Position numbers and translations under genes: made by a program. The notes under the pieces are model-generated. The model worked only from the letters and a program-made list of their open reading frames with translations. It ran no database searches and was not told the DNA's origin. From a virus, in the IMG/VR virus record IMGVR_UViG_3300032285_001705, positions 1-44,026 of that record: a stretch of DNA of 44,026 nt; one strand, 5' to 3'. Positions 1-6,763 of this stretch are shown piece after piece. How positions within the stretch are numbered: position 1 is the stretch's first letter; the number at the start of each line of letters is the position of its first letter.

Positions 1-355
1 CAAGACGTCTTGCTGTACCTTTTGAATTAGGATCGTTTTCACGATCGATTAGCAATCGATCAAGTACTAGTTCAAATGCTTCGGTTGCTTCGTCAATTAG
101 TTTTTCTTTGTCACCTTCGTGCAAGTAGTCGCTAATATTATCCCCAGCCCAGAAACGTTTCTTATCGCGTTTCATCTTAAAGCGAAGATGATCGCCTAGG
201 TACGCTTCTTCATATCCGCCATCGCCAGCCATAGCATCTATGGCTGTTTCTTTTTTGATATAAACGGGTTTGCCTAAAGGCTCGTATTTGTCTTCTTTGA
301 ACGGTCTATCAATGACTGTATTGAGTACTGGGTCTGGTTTAAATTCTTTATTCAA
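1..355 (-). CDS. folE: GTP cyclohydrolase I-like protein (FolE), N-terminal part, cut by window edge
   Basis: Only the first 118 or so codons are present; the gene runs off the left edge. The probable start is TTG at 355-353, with GGAG eight bases upstream (367-364). The N-terminal extension is followed by a helix and the stretch LLIDRENDPNSKGTARRL, which resembles the GCH-I region where the enzyme reads 'eGLldTPkRVAK'. FolE converts GTP to dihydroneopterin triphosphate, the first step of folate and of 7-deazaguanine synthesis. The zinc and catalytic residues would lie beyond the edge, so the call rests on one motif and on context (QueD-like and DpdA-like genes downstream of position 5000). 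It has its own sigma70-like promoter at 402-430. Another phage protein with a similar helix cannot be excluded. Confidence 0.55.
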   Translation of the reverse strand, partial: MNKEFKPDPVLNTVIDRPFKEDKYEPLGKPVYIKKETAIDAMAGDGGYEEAYLGDHLRFKMKRDKKRFWAGDNISDYLHEGDKEKLIDEATEAFELVLDRLLIDRENDPNSKGTARRL

Positions 356-401
356 TTAAAAATCTCCGATGTTAAGGCAGAGGATTGCCGTGTATACTTT
401 A

Positions 402-430
402 AGTATACAGTATTATTTAGGTTTTTGCAA
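402..430 (-). promoter_or_regulatory. sigma70-type promoter for the folE-like gene
   Basis: On the minus strand TTGCAA (430-425) is followed after exactly 17 bases by TATACT (407-402). The -35 lies inside the 3' end of the upstream gene and the -10 just past its stop. The -10 context ACTGTATACTTA is nearly the same as that of the dsbA promoter at 14075-14103. A perfect inverted repeat, GTATAC-TTTAA-GTATAC (392-408), overlaps the -10 and could be an operator. Confidence 0.6.
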
Positions 431-640
431 GTTTTCTTTAATATTATCTGCTCGAAGTTTACGACAGCCTTCTCTAACTTCGATTGGATAATCTGGACTA
501 ATTTCTGCTATACTACAATCATAACGTACAACCAAGTGTGGATGTTGATAGTTCCATAAGATGGCAAATATAAATCCTATTACGGCTAATATAAAAACAG
601 CATAAGCATCTAAATTCGATCGCTGAGTAGTATCTTGCAT
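413..640 (-). CDS. small single-pass membrane protein, unknown function
   Basis: 75 residues. A hydrophobic segment at about residues 13-30 (YAVFILAVIGFIFAILW) follows a short polar N-terminus, so the rest, with two cysteines (in RYDCS and EGCRK), probably faces one side of the membrane as a soluble tail. It overlaps the upstream gene (610-867) by 31 bases and is the last of a chain of overlapping small genes. I recognise the look of a conserved T4-like phage protein but no function. Confidence 0.7.
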   Translation of the reverse strand: MQDTTQRSNLDAYAVFILAVIGFIFAILWNYQHPHLVVRYDCSIAEISPDYPIEVREGCRKLRADNIKENLQKPK

Positions 641-867
641 AGGTCTGCATCCTTTTTTGATTTAAAATAAAAATCCATTTGATTTTCACTGGGATGACTA
701 GTAAATCGATCACCCGGTAATCCAAATACTTCTAATACATCAGCACAGGCTTCATTCCACCAATAGTGATCCTGTCCCTTCCATGGGATGGATATAGCGT
801 GTATGTAACCATCATTTCTTGCTGGAATTCGACTGTCCATGTTTTGATGTTTTTTTAAAGATTTCAT
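610..867 (-). CDS. conserved small phage protein, unknown function
   Basis: 85 residues. It starts at ATG 867, which overlaps the stop of the preceding gene as ATGA, pointing to translational coupling. A second Met at residue 10 is possible, but neither has a clear ribosome site. The body is aromatic-rich (IPWKGQDHYWWNEACADVL) and ends in a mixed alpha/beta stretch (MDFYFKSKKDADLCKILL). It is soluble, with no signal or membrane segment. The sequence looks like small conserved T4-like phage proteins of unknown role. Confidence 0.65.
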   Translation of the reverse strand: MKSLKKHQNMDSRIPARNDGYIHAISIPWKGQDHYWWNEACADVLEVFGLPGDRFTSHPSENQMDFYFKSKKDADLCKILLSDRI

Positions 868-1040
868 TTAAGACGGTTTTCTAAATTTCTTAATTCATCT
901 TCTAAATATTCTTTATACTCAATTAGAATATCTACTTTCCTAACAGAGTTACCTTCTGCTTGAAAACTTTTAAGATCTTCTTTGACCTTTTCAATCTTTT
1001 CTTTTAGTTGTTCAACAGTTAATCCTAATGGGTCGTTCAT
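864..1040 (-). CDS. small coiled-coil protein, unknown function
   Basis: 58 residues from ATG 1040, which is preceded by GAAGGG and overlaps the upstream stop (ATGA). The open frame extends further upstream, but that part overlaps the neighbour and looks non-coding. Nearly the whole chain is charged and helical with heptad-like spacing (LTVEQLKEKIEKVKEDLKSF), so it is probably a short coiled coil. No function is recognised. It sits between a membrane protein and another small protein in a coupled chain. Confidence 0.6.
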   Translation of the reverse strand: MNDPLGLTVEQLKEKIEKVKEDLKSFQAEGNSVRKVDILIEYKEYLEDELRNLENRLK

Positions 1041-1246
1041 TTCGAATCCCTTCGATTTAGACCAAATCGCAATCCAGTAATACTTCCTAGCAATAGGAAA
1101 TACGCACACCATGTTTCTAAGGTGTAGGGAATCCGCAGTACTGGAAATAGAGTGTTTAAACTCCATATACCTACAATAGGACCAAATCCTATAGCAATTA
1201 CAATTAAGGTAATTCCTAAAATAAGTTTAATCACGGCCGATGTCAT
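1037..1246 (-). CDS. small two-pass membrane protein
   Basis: 69 residues starting MTSAVIKLILG at ATG 1246, which overlaps the stop of the phosphoribosyltransferase gene (TTATGA) and has GGGAGGA upstream. An in-frame ATG further upstream lies deep in the neighbour and is unlikely. Two hydrophobic segments (about residues 4-25 and 40-58) and a basic C-terminus (RFGLNRRDSK) suggest both ends in the cytoplasm. Function unknown. Confidence 0.6.
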   Translation of the reverse strand: MTSAVIKLILGITLIVIAIGFGPIVGIWSLNTLFPVLRIPYTLETWCAYFLLLGSITGLRFGLNRRDSK

Positions 1247-1764
1247 AACCAAAAATCCTCCCAAGGATAAACAAGCCAACAATCTTCTTCTGCCTTGTTA
1301 ACTTCCCATACAGTATAATCAACGATTTCTTTACTTGCTAGATTATTTGTAAGGGTAGCAAATCTTACATTATACCCCCAAACATAATCCCATCGTGCAT
1401 CGTTTGGCAAACAAATACTTTGCCAATCTTTTTTAATCCATGCAATGGTATTGCCTTCGTCGTTGATATCGTCTACTACAAGAATGTTTTTGCATAAAGG
1501 TTCGCCGACTTCTTTGGCGGCATTAAAACCATAAGCATCTTCAGCCATTCCGCAGTTACTAACACAGTCACCGCCATCTCGCAAGCTCACATCTAGTGAT
1601 TTCATTGGAACGTCTAAGTATTGGCTTAATAGTACAGCAGGTACTAGTCCGCCACGTGTGATACCTACAATATAGTCAGGACGCCAGTCGCTGTTATTAA
1701 TTTGCCTAGCGATGTCTAAACAAGCACCTTCAACTTGTTGCCAAGTATAGTATACTTTTTTCAT
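1243..1764 (-). CDS. phosphoribosyltransferase
   Basis: 173 residues. The PRPP-binding signature VDDINDEGNT is at residues 97-106, preceded by the hydrophobic strand NILV. An upstream IVGITRGGLVPA (32-43) matches the early loop of type I phosphoribosyltransferases of the xanthine/hypoxanthine-guanine kind. Such enzymes move a phosphoribosyl group between PRPP and a base. The substrate cannot be read from the sequence; purine salvage is the simplest guess. It is coupled on both sides (ATGA at 1761-1764 and 1243-1246). A link to the nearby 7-deazaguanine-type genes is possible but unproven. Confidence 0.8.
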   Translation of the reverse strand: MKKVYYTWQQVEGACLDIARQINNSDWRPDYIVGITRGGLVPAVLLSQYLDVPMKSLDVSLRDGGDCVSNCGMAEDAYGFNAAKEVGEPLCKNILVVDDINDEGNTIAWIKKDWQSICLPNDARWDYVWGYNVRFATLTNNLASKEIVDYTVWEVNKAEEDCWLVYPWEDFWL

Positions 1765-1994
1765 GCAGTTAGTCCGTCAGCAAGTGCTTGACATTCTTCT
1801 TTAGTCATAAAGAAGTTATAGACTTGTGAGTCAACAACATCGCCGTCTTTTAGACTTTCTTGAACCATGTCAATACTAAACAAGCCTTTAGGCATTAGTA
1901 CTTCGTGCTTCTTTAGTGTTAGGCGAAAGCCTTCATGTTCTTTGATAACCACTTCTTTGTAGCTATCTCTAACTGATTCATGTAGTTGTGTCAT
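1761..1994 (-). CDS. small conserved phage protein, unknown function
   Basis: 77 residues, start ATG 1994 with AAGGAAACGACA upstream. It lies between grpE (17-base overlap) and the phosphoribosyltransferase (ATGA overlap). It is soluble and mixed in charge, with a beta-rich middle ([19 protein letters not shown]) and a helical end ([12 protein letters not shown]). No motif is recognised; its position suggests co-translation with grpE. Confidence 0.65.
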   Translation of the reverse strand: MTQLHESVRDSYKEVVIKEHEGFRLTLKKHEVLMPKGLFSIDMVQESLKDGDVVDSQVYNFFMTKEECQALADGLTA

Positions 1995-2508
1995 TGTCGT
2001 TTCCTTTTGTGTTTTTACTAACGGTTACCATTGCAGGGCGTAATACTCTATCTGAGATTAAATAGCCCCTTTGTAGCACAGCAACAACTGTATTTTCAGG
2101 TTGCTCTGATTCAACAGTTGCAATCGCTTGATGAGTTTTCGGGTCAAACAGTTCACCAACTGCTGGATTTACTTCGATCATCTTTCCTTTTTCAAAGGCT
2201 GAAAGCAGTTGTTTTAACGTAATCTCTAATCCGTCTTTTAGAGATTTTGCGTCATCGGTTTCGATAGCTAGTGCCGCATATAGACTGTCTGTTACTGGAA
2301 CTAAATGTTCTGCAAATGCTTCGATGGCAAATTTACGTGCCTTGACAGTATCCTCAACGCCACGCTTTCTTACATTTTCTGTTTCTGCTACAGCTCTTAG
2401 GTATTGATCTTTAACCTTGGCTAGTTCAGCTTGTGTTTCTTCTAACAAGTTAGTTGTTGATTCGTCAGAAGAAACTTCATTAATGTCTTTATCTAAATCA
2501 AGATCCAT
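1978..2508 (-). CDS. grpE: nucleotide exchange factor GrpE
   Basis: 176 residues, close to bacterial GrpE (about 200). A long N-terminal helix contains the family stretch [16 protein letters not shown], and the C-terminal beta domain carries [12 protein letters not shown], then [19 protein letters not shown] and the ending MVTVSK. GrpE exchanges ADP for ATP on DnaK; no dnaK is in this window, so it probably works on the host DnaK together with the phage DnaJ at 27408-28268. AGGAGAAG precedes the start, which overlaps the upstream stop (TAATG). A phage-borne grpE is uncommon. Confidence 0.93.
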   Translation of the reverse strand: MDLDLDKDINEVSSDESTTNLLEETQAELAKVKDQYLRAVAETENVRKRGVEDTVKARKFAIEAFAEHLVPVTDSLYAALAIETDDAKSLKDGLEITLKQLLSAFEKGKMIEVNPAVGELFDPKTHQAIATVESEQPENTVVAVLQRGYLISDRVLRPAMVTVSKNTKGNDNDTTT

Positions 2509-2918
2509 TATTTGTCTTCTCCTTTAATTGCTTCAAATGTTCTATACTTACCCAAGGCATTGATGTAGTCATCATATAACTTCTTTAGCTTTGGATGCTT
2601 TTTTTCAAGTATAACATCTCTCTCGGGAATTTGCAAGACTGTTTCGATTGTCTTTAACCGTTCTTCTAAATCACGTCCATTGATAACTATGTTACCTTTG
2701 ACTTCTATAGTGGGCGGATTAGTTTGGTTAATCTTCATCACACTATCATATGGGGTAGCGGTTGTTCCAGTAGTCCAGGTCATACCATTTGAACCGTTGG
2801 CTGTTAAAAACTGTCCGCTAGTGGTATTAGTAGTATAAACTTGTCCGCTCAACTGTGGAGGCACTGCTCCGTAGCCCGAACTAACTGCGTTGTTTGCGCT
2901 GTTCAAAATAGTCGCCAT
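2508..2918 (-). CDS. small virion-associated protein, probable tail/fibre accessory
   Basis: 136 residues, start ATG 2918 with GGATAG upstream. The N-terminal half is rich in Gly, Thr, Asn and Ser ([19 protein letters not shown]), typical of phage fibre or decoration proteins. The C-terminal half is charged and helical ([17 protein letters not shown], then [16 protein letters not shown]). The same design, a beta-like variable head and a helical foot, recurs in 3326-3781. Role in the particle is inferred from composition. Confidence 0.6.
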   Translation of the reverse strand: MATILNSANNAVSSGYGAVPPQLSGQVYTTNTTSGQFLTANGSNGMTWTTGTTATPYDSVMKINQTNPPTIEVKGNIVINGRDLEERLKTIETVLQIPERDVILEKKHPKLKKLYDDYINALGKYRTFEAIKGEDK

Positions 2919-3360
2919 TTTCTATCCATTTATTTTTAACGAGAAAGCCCCATTCTCTTTTCTGAGGACCGGGCATAAACAATGACCAAGCAGTGATGTC
3001 TGGATCGAGTTCGATTCGATGGTAGCTGGTAGCACCACAGATTCTAAAATGCCCCGGACCACGCCACTTGGCGATTTCTCCACATTTTAATCCTTCACTG
3101 TTAAACTGAGGAATCCATTCCCAGTAACCGCCTTTAAGGATTAGTGTAGCATAAGGCCATGGGTGATCATGTACATCATCTGGATCTGATTTAAGAAATT
3201 TATGTAGAAATACATTAAATGGGAAAAGTTTTCTATCTGTTAAAAATAGATAGTACCTTTCTAAATATGGAGCAGAACTTTCACGATCGAGAATGATTCG
3301 TTTTCGACCTCGCCGATCTAACCAATTAAGGAAGTTTTCTATCATTTTCCGGAGTATCAT
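2881..3360 (-). CDS. cupin-like protein, unknown substrate
   Basis: About 159 residues. I prefer the ATG at 3360 because AAAGG lies six bases upstream; an ATG at 3366 directly abuts that site. The sequence DDVHDHPWPYATLIL resembles a cupin metal-binding H-x-H turn; GPGHFRICG and YHRIEL follow, the latter like the second cupin motif. Conserved phage proteins of this kind are predicted single-domain cupins; the reaction is unknown. It overlaps both neighbours. Confidence 0.6.
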   Translation of the reverse strand: MILRKMIENFLNWLDRRGRKRIILDRESSAPYLERYYLFLTDRKLFPFNVFLHKFLKSDPDDVHDHPWPYATLILKGGYWEWIPQFNSEGLKCGEIAKWRGPGHFRICGATSYHRIELDPDITAWSLFMPGPQKREWGFLVKNKWIENGDYFEQRKQRS

Positions 3361-3781
3361 AATCATCCTTTACAAGCCTATATGTTGTTCTAAATTTTTC
3401 AAATGCTATTTTTAATGCGGGATATATTTCGCACATTTTTTCAATTCTATCCCAATCGGGAAATTTTGTTAAAAATGTTTGATCGTTACCGCCCCAGATA
3501 TCACTAATTCCTGTAAAGGTATAGGAAGTGGCAGTTGTAGAGCCAACAGTAGTGGTATAACCGCTCCCGCTAGTATTAAGAGTAATAGTGGGACAACTTC
3601 CGCCGTAGCCGCTTGAACTAATACTAATGCCAGTCGCACCAGTATAACACAATGACGAAATATCTGCAGATGTAAGTGCAGGTATTGGCGACAATGTTAT
3701 AGTATCAACCCCTGAGCTGGTCAAGCAATCCAACTGCGGAAAAGTAATTTTCTCGCAAGAATTCCAATTGTTTGTGGACAT
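3326..3781 (-). CDS. small virion-associated protein with conserved C-terminal helix
   Basis: 151 residues from ATG 3781 (AAGGG upstream); the open frame upstream of this overlaps the glycosyltransferase gene and is probably not translated. The N-terminal part is Ser/Thr/Gly-rich and beta-prone with paired cysteines. The C-terminal part, FPDWDRIEKMCEIYPALKIA and onward, is a helical segment I associate with small fibre-like proteins of T4-like marine phages. It has the same two-part plan as 2508-2918, suggesting paralogous accessory proteins. Confidence 0.6.
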   Translation of the reverse strand: MSTNNWNSCEKITFPQLDCLTSSGVDTITLSPIPALTSADISSLCYTGATGISISSSGYGGSCPTITLNTSGSGYTTTVGSTTATSYTFTGISDIWGGNDQTFLTKFPDWDRIEKMCEIYPALKIAFEKFRTTYRLVKDDYDTPENDRKLP

Positions 3782-4799
3782 AGTGTACCCTTGTTGAATA
3801 AAATTCCATATGGTCGATGATTGTTTTACAAACTTCCTGGCGGTGCTTGGTATATGATTCGAAACTTTCAGTCCATTCGCTAGGATATTTAAAATGATCA
3901 AGCGCCATTTCACTGTAGCTTAATCTATCAGGAACCATAGGAATAGCATCGACAATACATCCTTCGTACCAACTAATGCCTAGTGTTTCTTGTAGGTTAG
4001 CACTAAACACTAGTTTAGCCTCGCCTAATAGATTATGATATTCGTTTTTTGTTAGCTGTTGATCCTGACAGACTACAAATTCATATTGCGGCAAGTGTTC
4101 TTTTAGATCACGGAAAATTTCCACTTGCTTTTCTGGAGCGATACGATGCGGGAACAAAATAAGATCACGCTTGGGCATATTTTTATATGCCAATAGTGTG
4201 TCTTCCATATATTCCATGGGCCAACCTGTGCGTACATACTTGCCCGACGCTAGCATATCTGTTTTATCTTCTTCTTCCCACGGGTTTTCAACCATGCCAT
4301 CATTTAGTAAATTATGATGGAACATGTTGATATGGAAATTAGTAGCAAAATAATTATGATCAAAACAAGCAAAGAAACTTTTCTCTGCATGTCTAACCCA
4401 AGGCTTATCACCAATAAGACGACCTAGGAAATCTTGAGGATCGTATGATCCAGCATGCCAAAGCCCGTGTGTAGTTACAGGAATCTGTAACAGTTCACTC
4501 ATATACTTTAAGTTGATGATACCAGGGTGCCAAGCATCAGTAAAAATAAAGTGATCGCCGGGATGAACGGTTCCGTTACAAAATAAACGGCCCATTTGCT
4601 CCACTTGACTAGCCTTGTATATATTGGTGCCACCAAAATTAAGAAAAGCACCAGGAGTAGTGGCTGTAGGAATATCCGTAGGGCCAGAGATAGTTTGAAC
4701 ATTGTGTCCTGCCTTTCTAAGTAGATGTGGTACATGGGTCTTCCATTGACCTGTGTACCTGGTTTCTACAGCTTCAAGATCTACAATAAAAACGGTCAT
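3705..4799 (-). CDS. glycosyltransferase, GT-B fold
   Basis: 364 residues starting MTVFIVDLEAVETRYTG. The C-terminal half has the GT-B donor-site features: LILFPHRIAPEKQVEIF, a Rossmann-type region, then KLVFSANLQETLGISWYEG, where E and G follow the GT4-family E-x7-E pattern. Such enzymes move a sugar from a nucleotide donor. The acceptor could be phage DNA, a virion protein or a host surface glycan. It may use products linked to the UDP-sugar dehydrogenase-like gene at 9328-10116, but that is inference. It overlaps the next gene upstream by ATGA. Confidence 0.75.
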   Translation of the reverse strand: MTVFIVDLEAVETRYTGQWKTHVPHLLRKAGHNVQTISGPTDIPTATTPGAFLNFGGTNIYKASQVEQMGRLFCNGTVHPGDHFIFTDAWHPGIINLKYMSELLQIPVTTHGLWHAGSYDPQDFLGRLIGDKPWVRHAEKSFFACFDHNYFATNFHINMFHHNLLNDGMVENPWEEEDKTDMLASGKYVRTGWPMEYMEDTLLAYKNMPKRDLILFPHRIAPEKQVEIFRDLKEHLPQYEFVVCQDQQLTKNEYHNLLGEAKLVFSANLQETLGISWYEGCIVDAIPMVPDRLSYSEMALDHFKYPSEWTESFESYTKHRQEVCKTIIDHMEFYSTRVHYVHKQLEFLRENYFSAVGLLDQLRG

Positions 4800-5053
4800 T
4801 GATATGATGGTTTGTTATTGTATCTAGGGTTTTTACCCAAGTAAGGCTTACGTTCACCTGTAAAAGGTTTCTTGCCTCGTCTTGATTTATCGAAGTTTCT
4901 CCACTGCCAGCTTTCTCTGTTGTAGAGATCGGCTTCGTTAAACTGAGCCATTTCAAAACGACACCAGTCGCGGAATGCGTCTAGGTCATCAAAGATTTTT
5001 ACAATCTCGGGACGATTTTCAAAGTAACTGTAATCGTTGTAGTTCTTAGCCAT
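4796..5053 (-). CDS. small conserved phage protein, unknown function
   Basis: 85 residues. It has a helical acidic-aromatic N-terminal half (VKIFDDLDAFRDWCRFEM) and a basic disordered tail (FDKSRRGKKPFTGERKPYL). AAGAGG precedes the start and its stop overlaps the glycosyltransferase start by four bases. The type occurs in T4-like phages; the basic tail could bind nucleic acid. No function is recognised. Confidence 0.6.
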   Translation of the reverse strand: MAKNYNDYSYFENRPEIVKIFDDLDAFRDWCRFEMAQFNEADLYNRESWQWRNFDKSRRGKKPFTGERKPYLGKNPRYNNKPSYQ

Positions 5054-5065
5054 TATAGCCTCTTA

Positions 5066-5461
5066 TTAGTATTTGATTAATGAACCATTTTCTCCGTCTT
5101 CGGAGACCTCAATCCAAACCTCACGGTCTGGATACTTCTTGCTAATGACGTCATATAAGTCATCTGACATCATTTCGCAACTTTTGTGATCAAGGCTCAG
5201 AATGGAACCTTGACCATCATACAGCGATAGGAGCCATCGTTTGAACTGGATGAACTCGATGTCCCTATCATTGTGTGACACACCGATCCACACCCTGAAA
5301 TGAAAGATGTGGCGATGAGGATAACCCAAAAACGATACGTCATATTCGTCTCCTGTTGCTAGTGCCGGATCTGTAAGAGCCGCAGGGTATTTATGAATAC
5401 CTTCCTTTTGAAAGGTAACCCATATCATTTTAAGTGGTCGAATGTCTTGTTTAATAATCAT
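5066..5461 (-). CDS. queD: QueD/6-pyruvoyl-tetrahydropterin synthase-like protein
   Basis: 131 residues, the length of a single T-fold domain. His23 (GIHKYPAA), His49 and His51 (GYPHRHIFHF) lie where QueD places its three zinc histidines. The strand IEFIQFKRWL matches 'v.DF..lk..l', LDHKSC (90-95) the 'LDH' motif, and VWIEVSEDGENG the final strand with its Glu. QueD makes 6-carboxytetrahydropterin from dihydroneopterin triphosphate, the product of FolE, on the way to preQ0. It is an unusual phage form, so the exact reaction is inferred. FolE-like (position 1) and DpdA-like (6750-8408) genes share the operon direction. Confidence 0.6.
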   Translation of the reverse strand: MIIKQDIRPLKMIWVTFQKEGIHKYPAALTDPALATGDEYDVSFLGYPHRHIFHFRVWIGVSHNDRDIEFIQFKRWLLSLYDGQGSILSLDHKSCEMMSDDLYDVISKKYPDREVWIEVSEDGENGSLIKY

Positions 5462-5467
5462 AATAGT

Positions 5468-5974
5468 TTAGGAAAAAATTTCATTAAAATTGTTGTTGGC
5501 TACTCGTTTTTTAGACGATACATTAGAACAGAGTCCCCATGTCTTAATAACTTGCCTTCTCAAGTAAGCATAAGAATTAACTTCCGAAGGAATTTGTAAA
5601 GGACACTCTCCGCTATTACAAGCAAAATATGGTCCGTCTAAATTTACTTTCTTAACGTGCAGTTTATCAGTTTCTATAATTCTATGTAACTCTGACAGTA
5701 TAACATCTTCTGACATTTTAAAAATCTCAGTTTGTCCACTTATTTGATTAATATGAGTTCCTGATAGTGTATAGTATTGTTTTTTAAATTTTGCTTCTAA
5801 AAAATCTATATGAATAGGATCGCCTAAAAATATATGATTTAAATAAAACTTTTTAGAACAATTTTTTTGTCGACTACGTACAGCCGAGTATGGAGTCATT
5901 GCTTTACCGAGTTTTTTCCAATCAGGATTACCTGATAAGTCATTATGCAAATACAAAATAAAACTTTTACTCAT
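5468..5974 (-). CDS. conserved phage protein, unknown function
   Basis: 168 residues from ATG 5974, which overlaps the preceding stop (TTATGA). The longer open frame (to 6055) overlaps the neighbour and has no ribosome site. Features seen are FYLNHIFLGDPIHIDFLEAK, a lysine-rich middle, a C-P pair (SGECPLQIP) and a helical end. A distant likeness to small phage nucleases crossed my mind, but no catalytic signature is visible. It sits between the QueD-like gene and another unknown gene in the 7-deazaguanine-type block. Confidence 0.6.
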   Translation of the reverse strand: MSKSFILYLHNDLSGNPDWKKLGKAMTPYSAVRSRQKNCSKKFYLNHIFLGDPIHIDFLEAKFKKQYYTLSGTHINQISGQTEIFKMSEDVILSELHRIIETDKLHVKKVNLDGPYFACNSGECPLQIPSEVNSYAYLRRQVIKTWGLCSNVSSKKRVANNNFNEIFS

Positions 5975-6522
5975 AATATAATTTCGTCGTTGCCGTATTC
6001 GTCCCAATTGGTAAAATACTTGCGTTGAGTTAAGGCAGGTAATGGAATACACCATACACCTGGGTTGGTAGCTTCAAAGCCTTTATCGTCAATTTTGATT
6101 GTAGCATTGTAGCCAAGTTGATTTAGATAAGGCAATTTTACACTTATCTGGGGGATAAATCTACGGAATTCGACTAACGTAGATTCAAGTAAGCCTTCTG
6201 CCTGGGCCACATCTATATCTAGTGTACACCAAAAGCCTGCTTCTAAACATTCTTGAATCATTTCTTCCCAAGGACGCCAACCGCTTGCGTCATTAATTTC
6301 TAATTTAGGAAAACTTTGATTAGCACCAAAATATAGATGTTTAATCCGTTTGCTCTCATCAAGCAACGCTTGGGTATCATTTGCAATATGTAGGATAGTT
6401 GCTGAATCATGAACACCTACTACAAATAGGGTTTTCATACCAAATGCAGGAGTACGTTCAATTTCACGCCCAACAAAGAATGTAATACCTTCTTGAACTC
6501 CGTCTTTGTAATCACGCTTCAT
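5971..6522 (-). CDS. conserved phage protein in the queD-dpdA interval, unknown function
   Basis: 183 residues. It reads as an alpha/beta protein: strand TLFVVGVHDSATIL, helix, YFGANQSFPKL, WRPWEEMIQECLEAGFWC, then TLDIDVAQAEGLL, and near the end WCIPLPALTQRKYFTNWDEY. It seems to be one of the conserved genes of T4-like aquatic phages. The place between queD-like and dpdA-like genes raises a role in the same pathway, but there is no CxxxCxxC cluster, so it is not a standard radical-SAM QueE. It is coupled by overlaps on both sides. Confidence 0.65.
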   Translation of the reverse strand: MKRDYKDGVQEGITFFVGREIERTPAFGMKTLFVVGVHDSATILHIANDTQALLDESKRIKHLYFGANQSFPKLEINDASGWRPWEEMIQECLEAGFWCTLDIDVAQAEGLLESTLVEFRRFIPQISVKLPYLNQLGYNATIKIDDKGFEATNPGVWCIPLPALTQRKYFTNWDEYGNDEIIL

Positions 6523-6763
6523 TTTTCTTTTCTTCCCATACTTTAAACATTCTAGTTACTTCTTCCATACGTTCGGCAAATACATGCGGACTAGTTTCTG
6601 CGGCTTGTTGCATGTCCCACGGACTAGGATAATGACGGAGAATACCGCGAGCACGTTGACGTACATCTTTAGGAATACGTTTAATAATATTCGAATCGCT
6701 TAGGGCAATTAAAAATTCTTGCGCCTGCACTACAGCACGATATCTTTCATCAGGTAATGTCAT
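6512..6763 (-). CDS. BPSL0761-like small protein
   Basis: 83 residues, all helical. The opening MTLPDERYRAVVQAQEFLIA, then RQRARGILRHYPSPWDMQQA, resembles a small uncharacterised family common in beta- and gammaproteobacteria (BPSL0761 type: 'M..P.ERtRAvl.trEFL', 'R.eA..lLRHYP'). The resemblance is a hint about the host lineage. Function unknown. It overlaps dpdA by 14 bases and the next gene by 11. Confidence 0.6.
   Translation of the reverse strand: MTLPDERYRAVVQAQEFLIALSDSNIIKRIPKDVRQRARGILRHYPSPWDMQQAAETSPHVFAERMEEVTRMFKVWEEKKNEA

Noticed and set aside
5971-6522. QueE (radical SAM) as the missing pathway step
   Set aside because: No CxxxCxxC or variant cysteine cluster is present.
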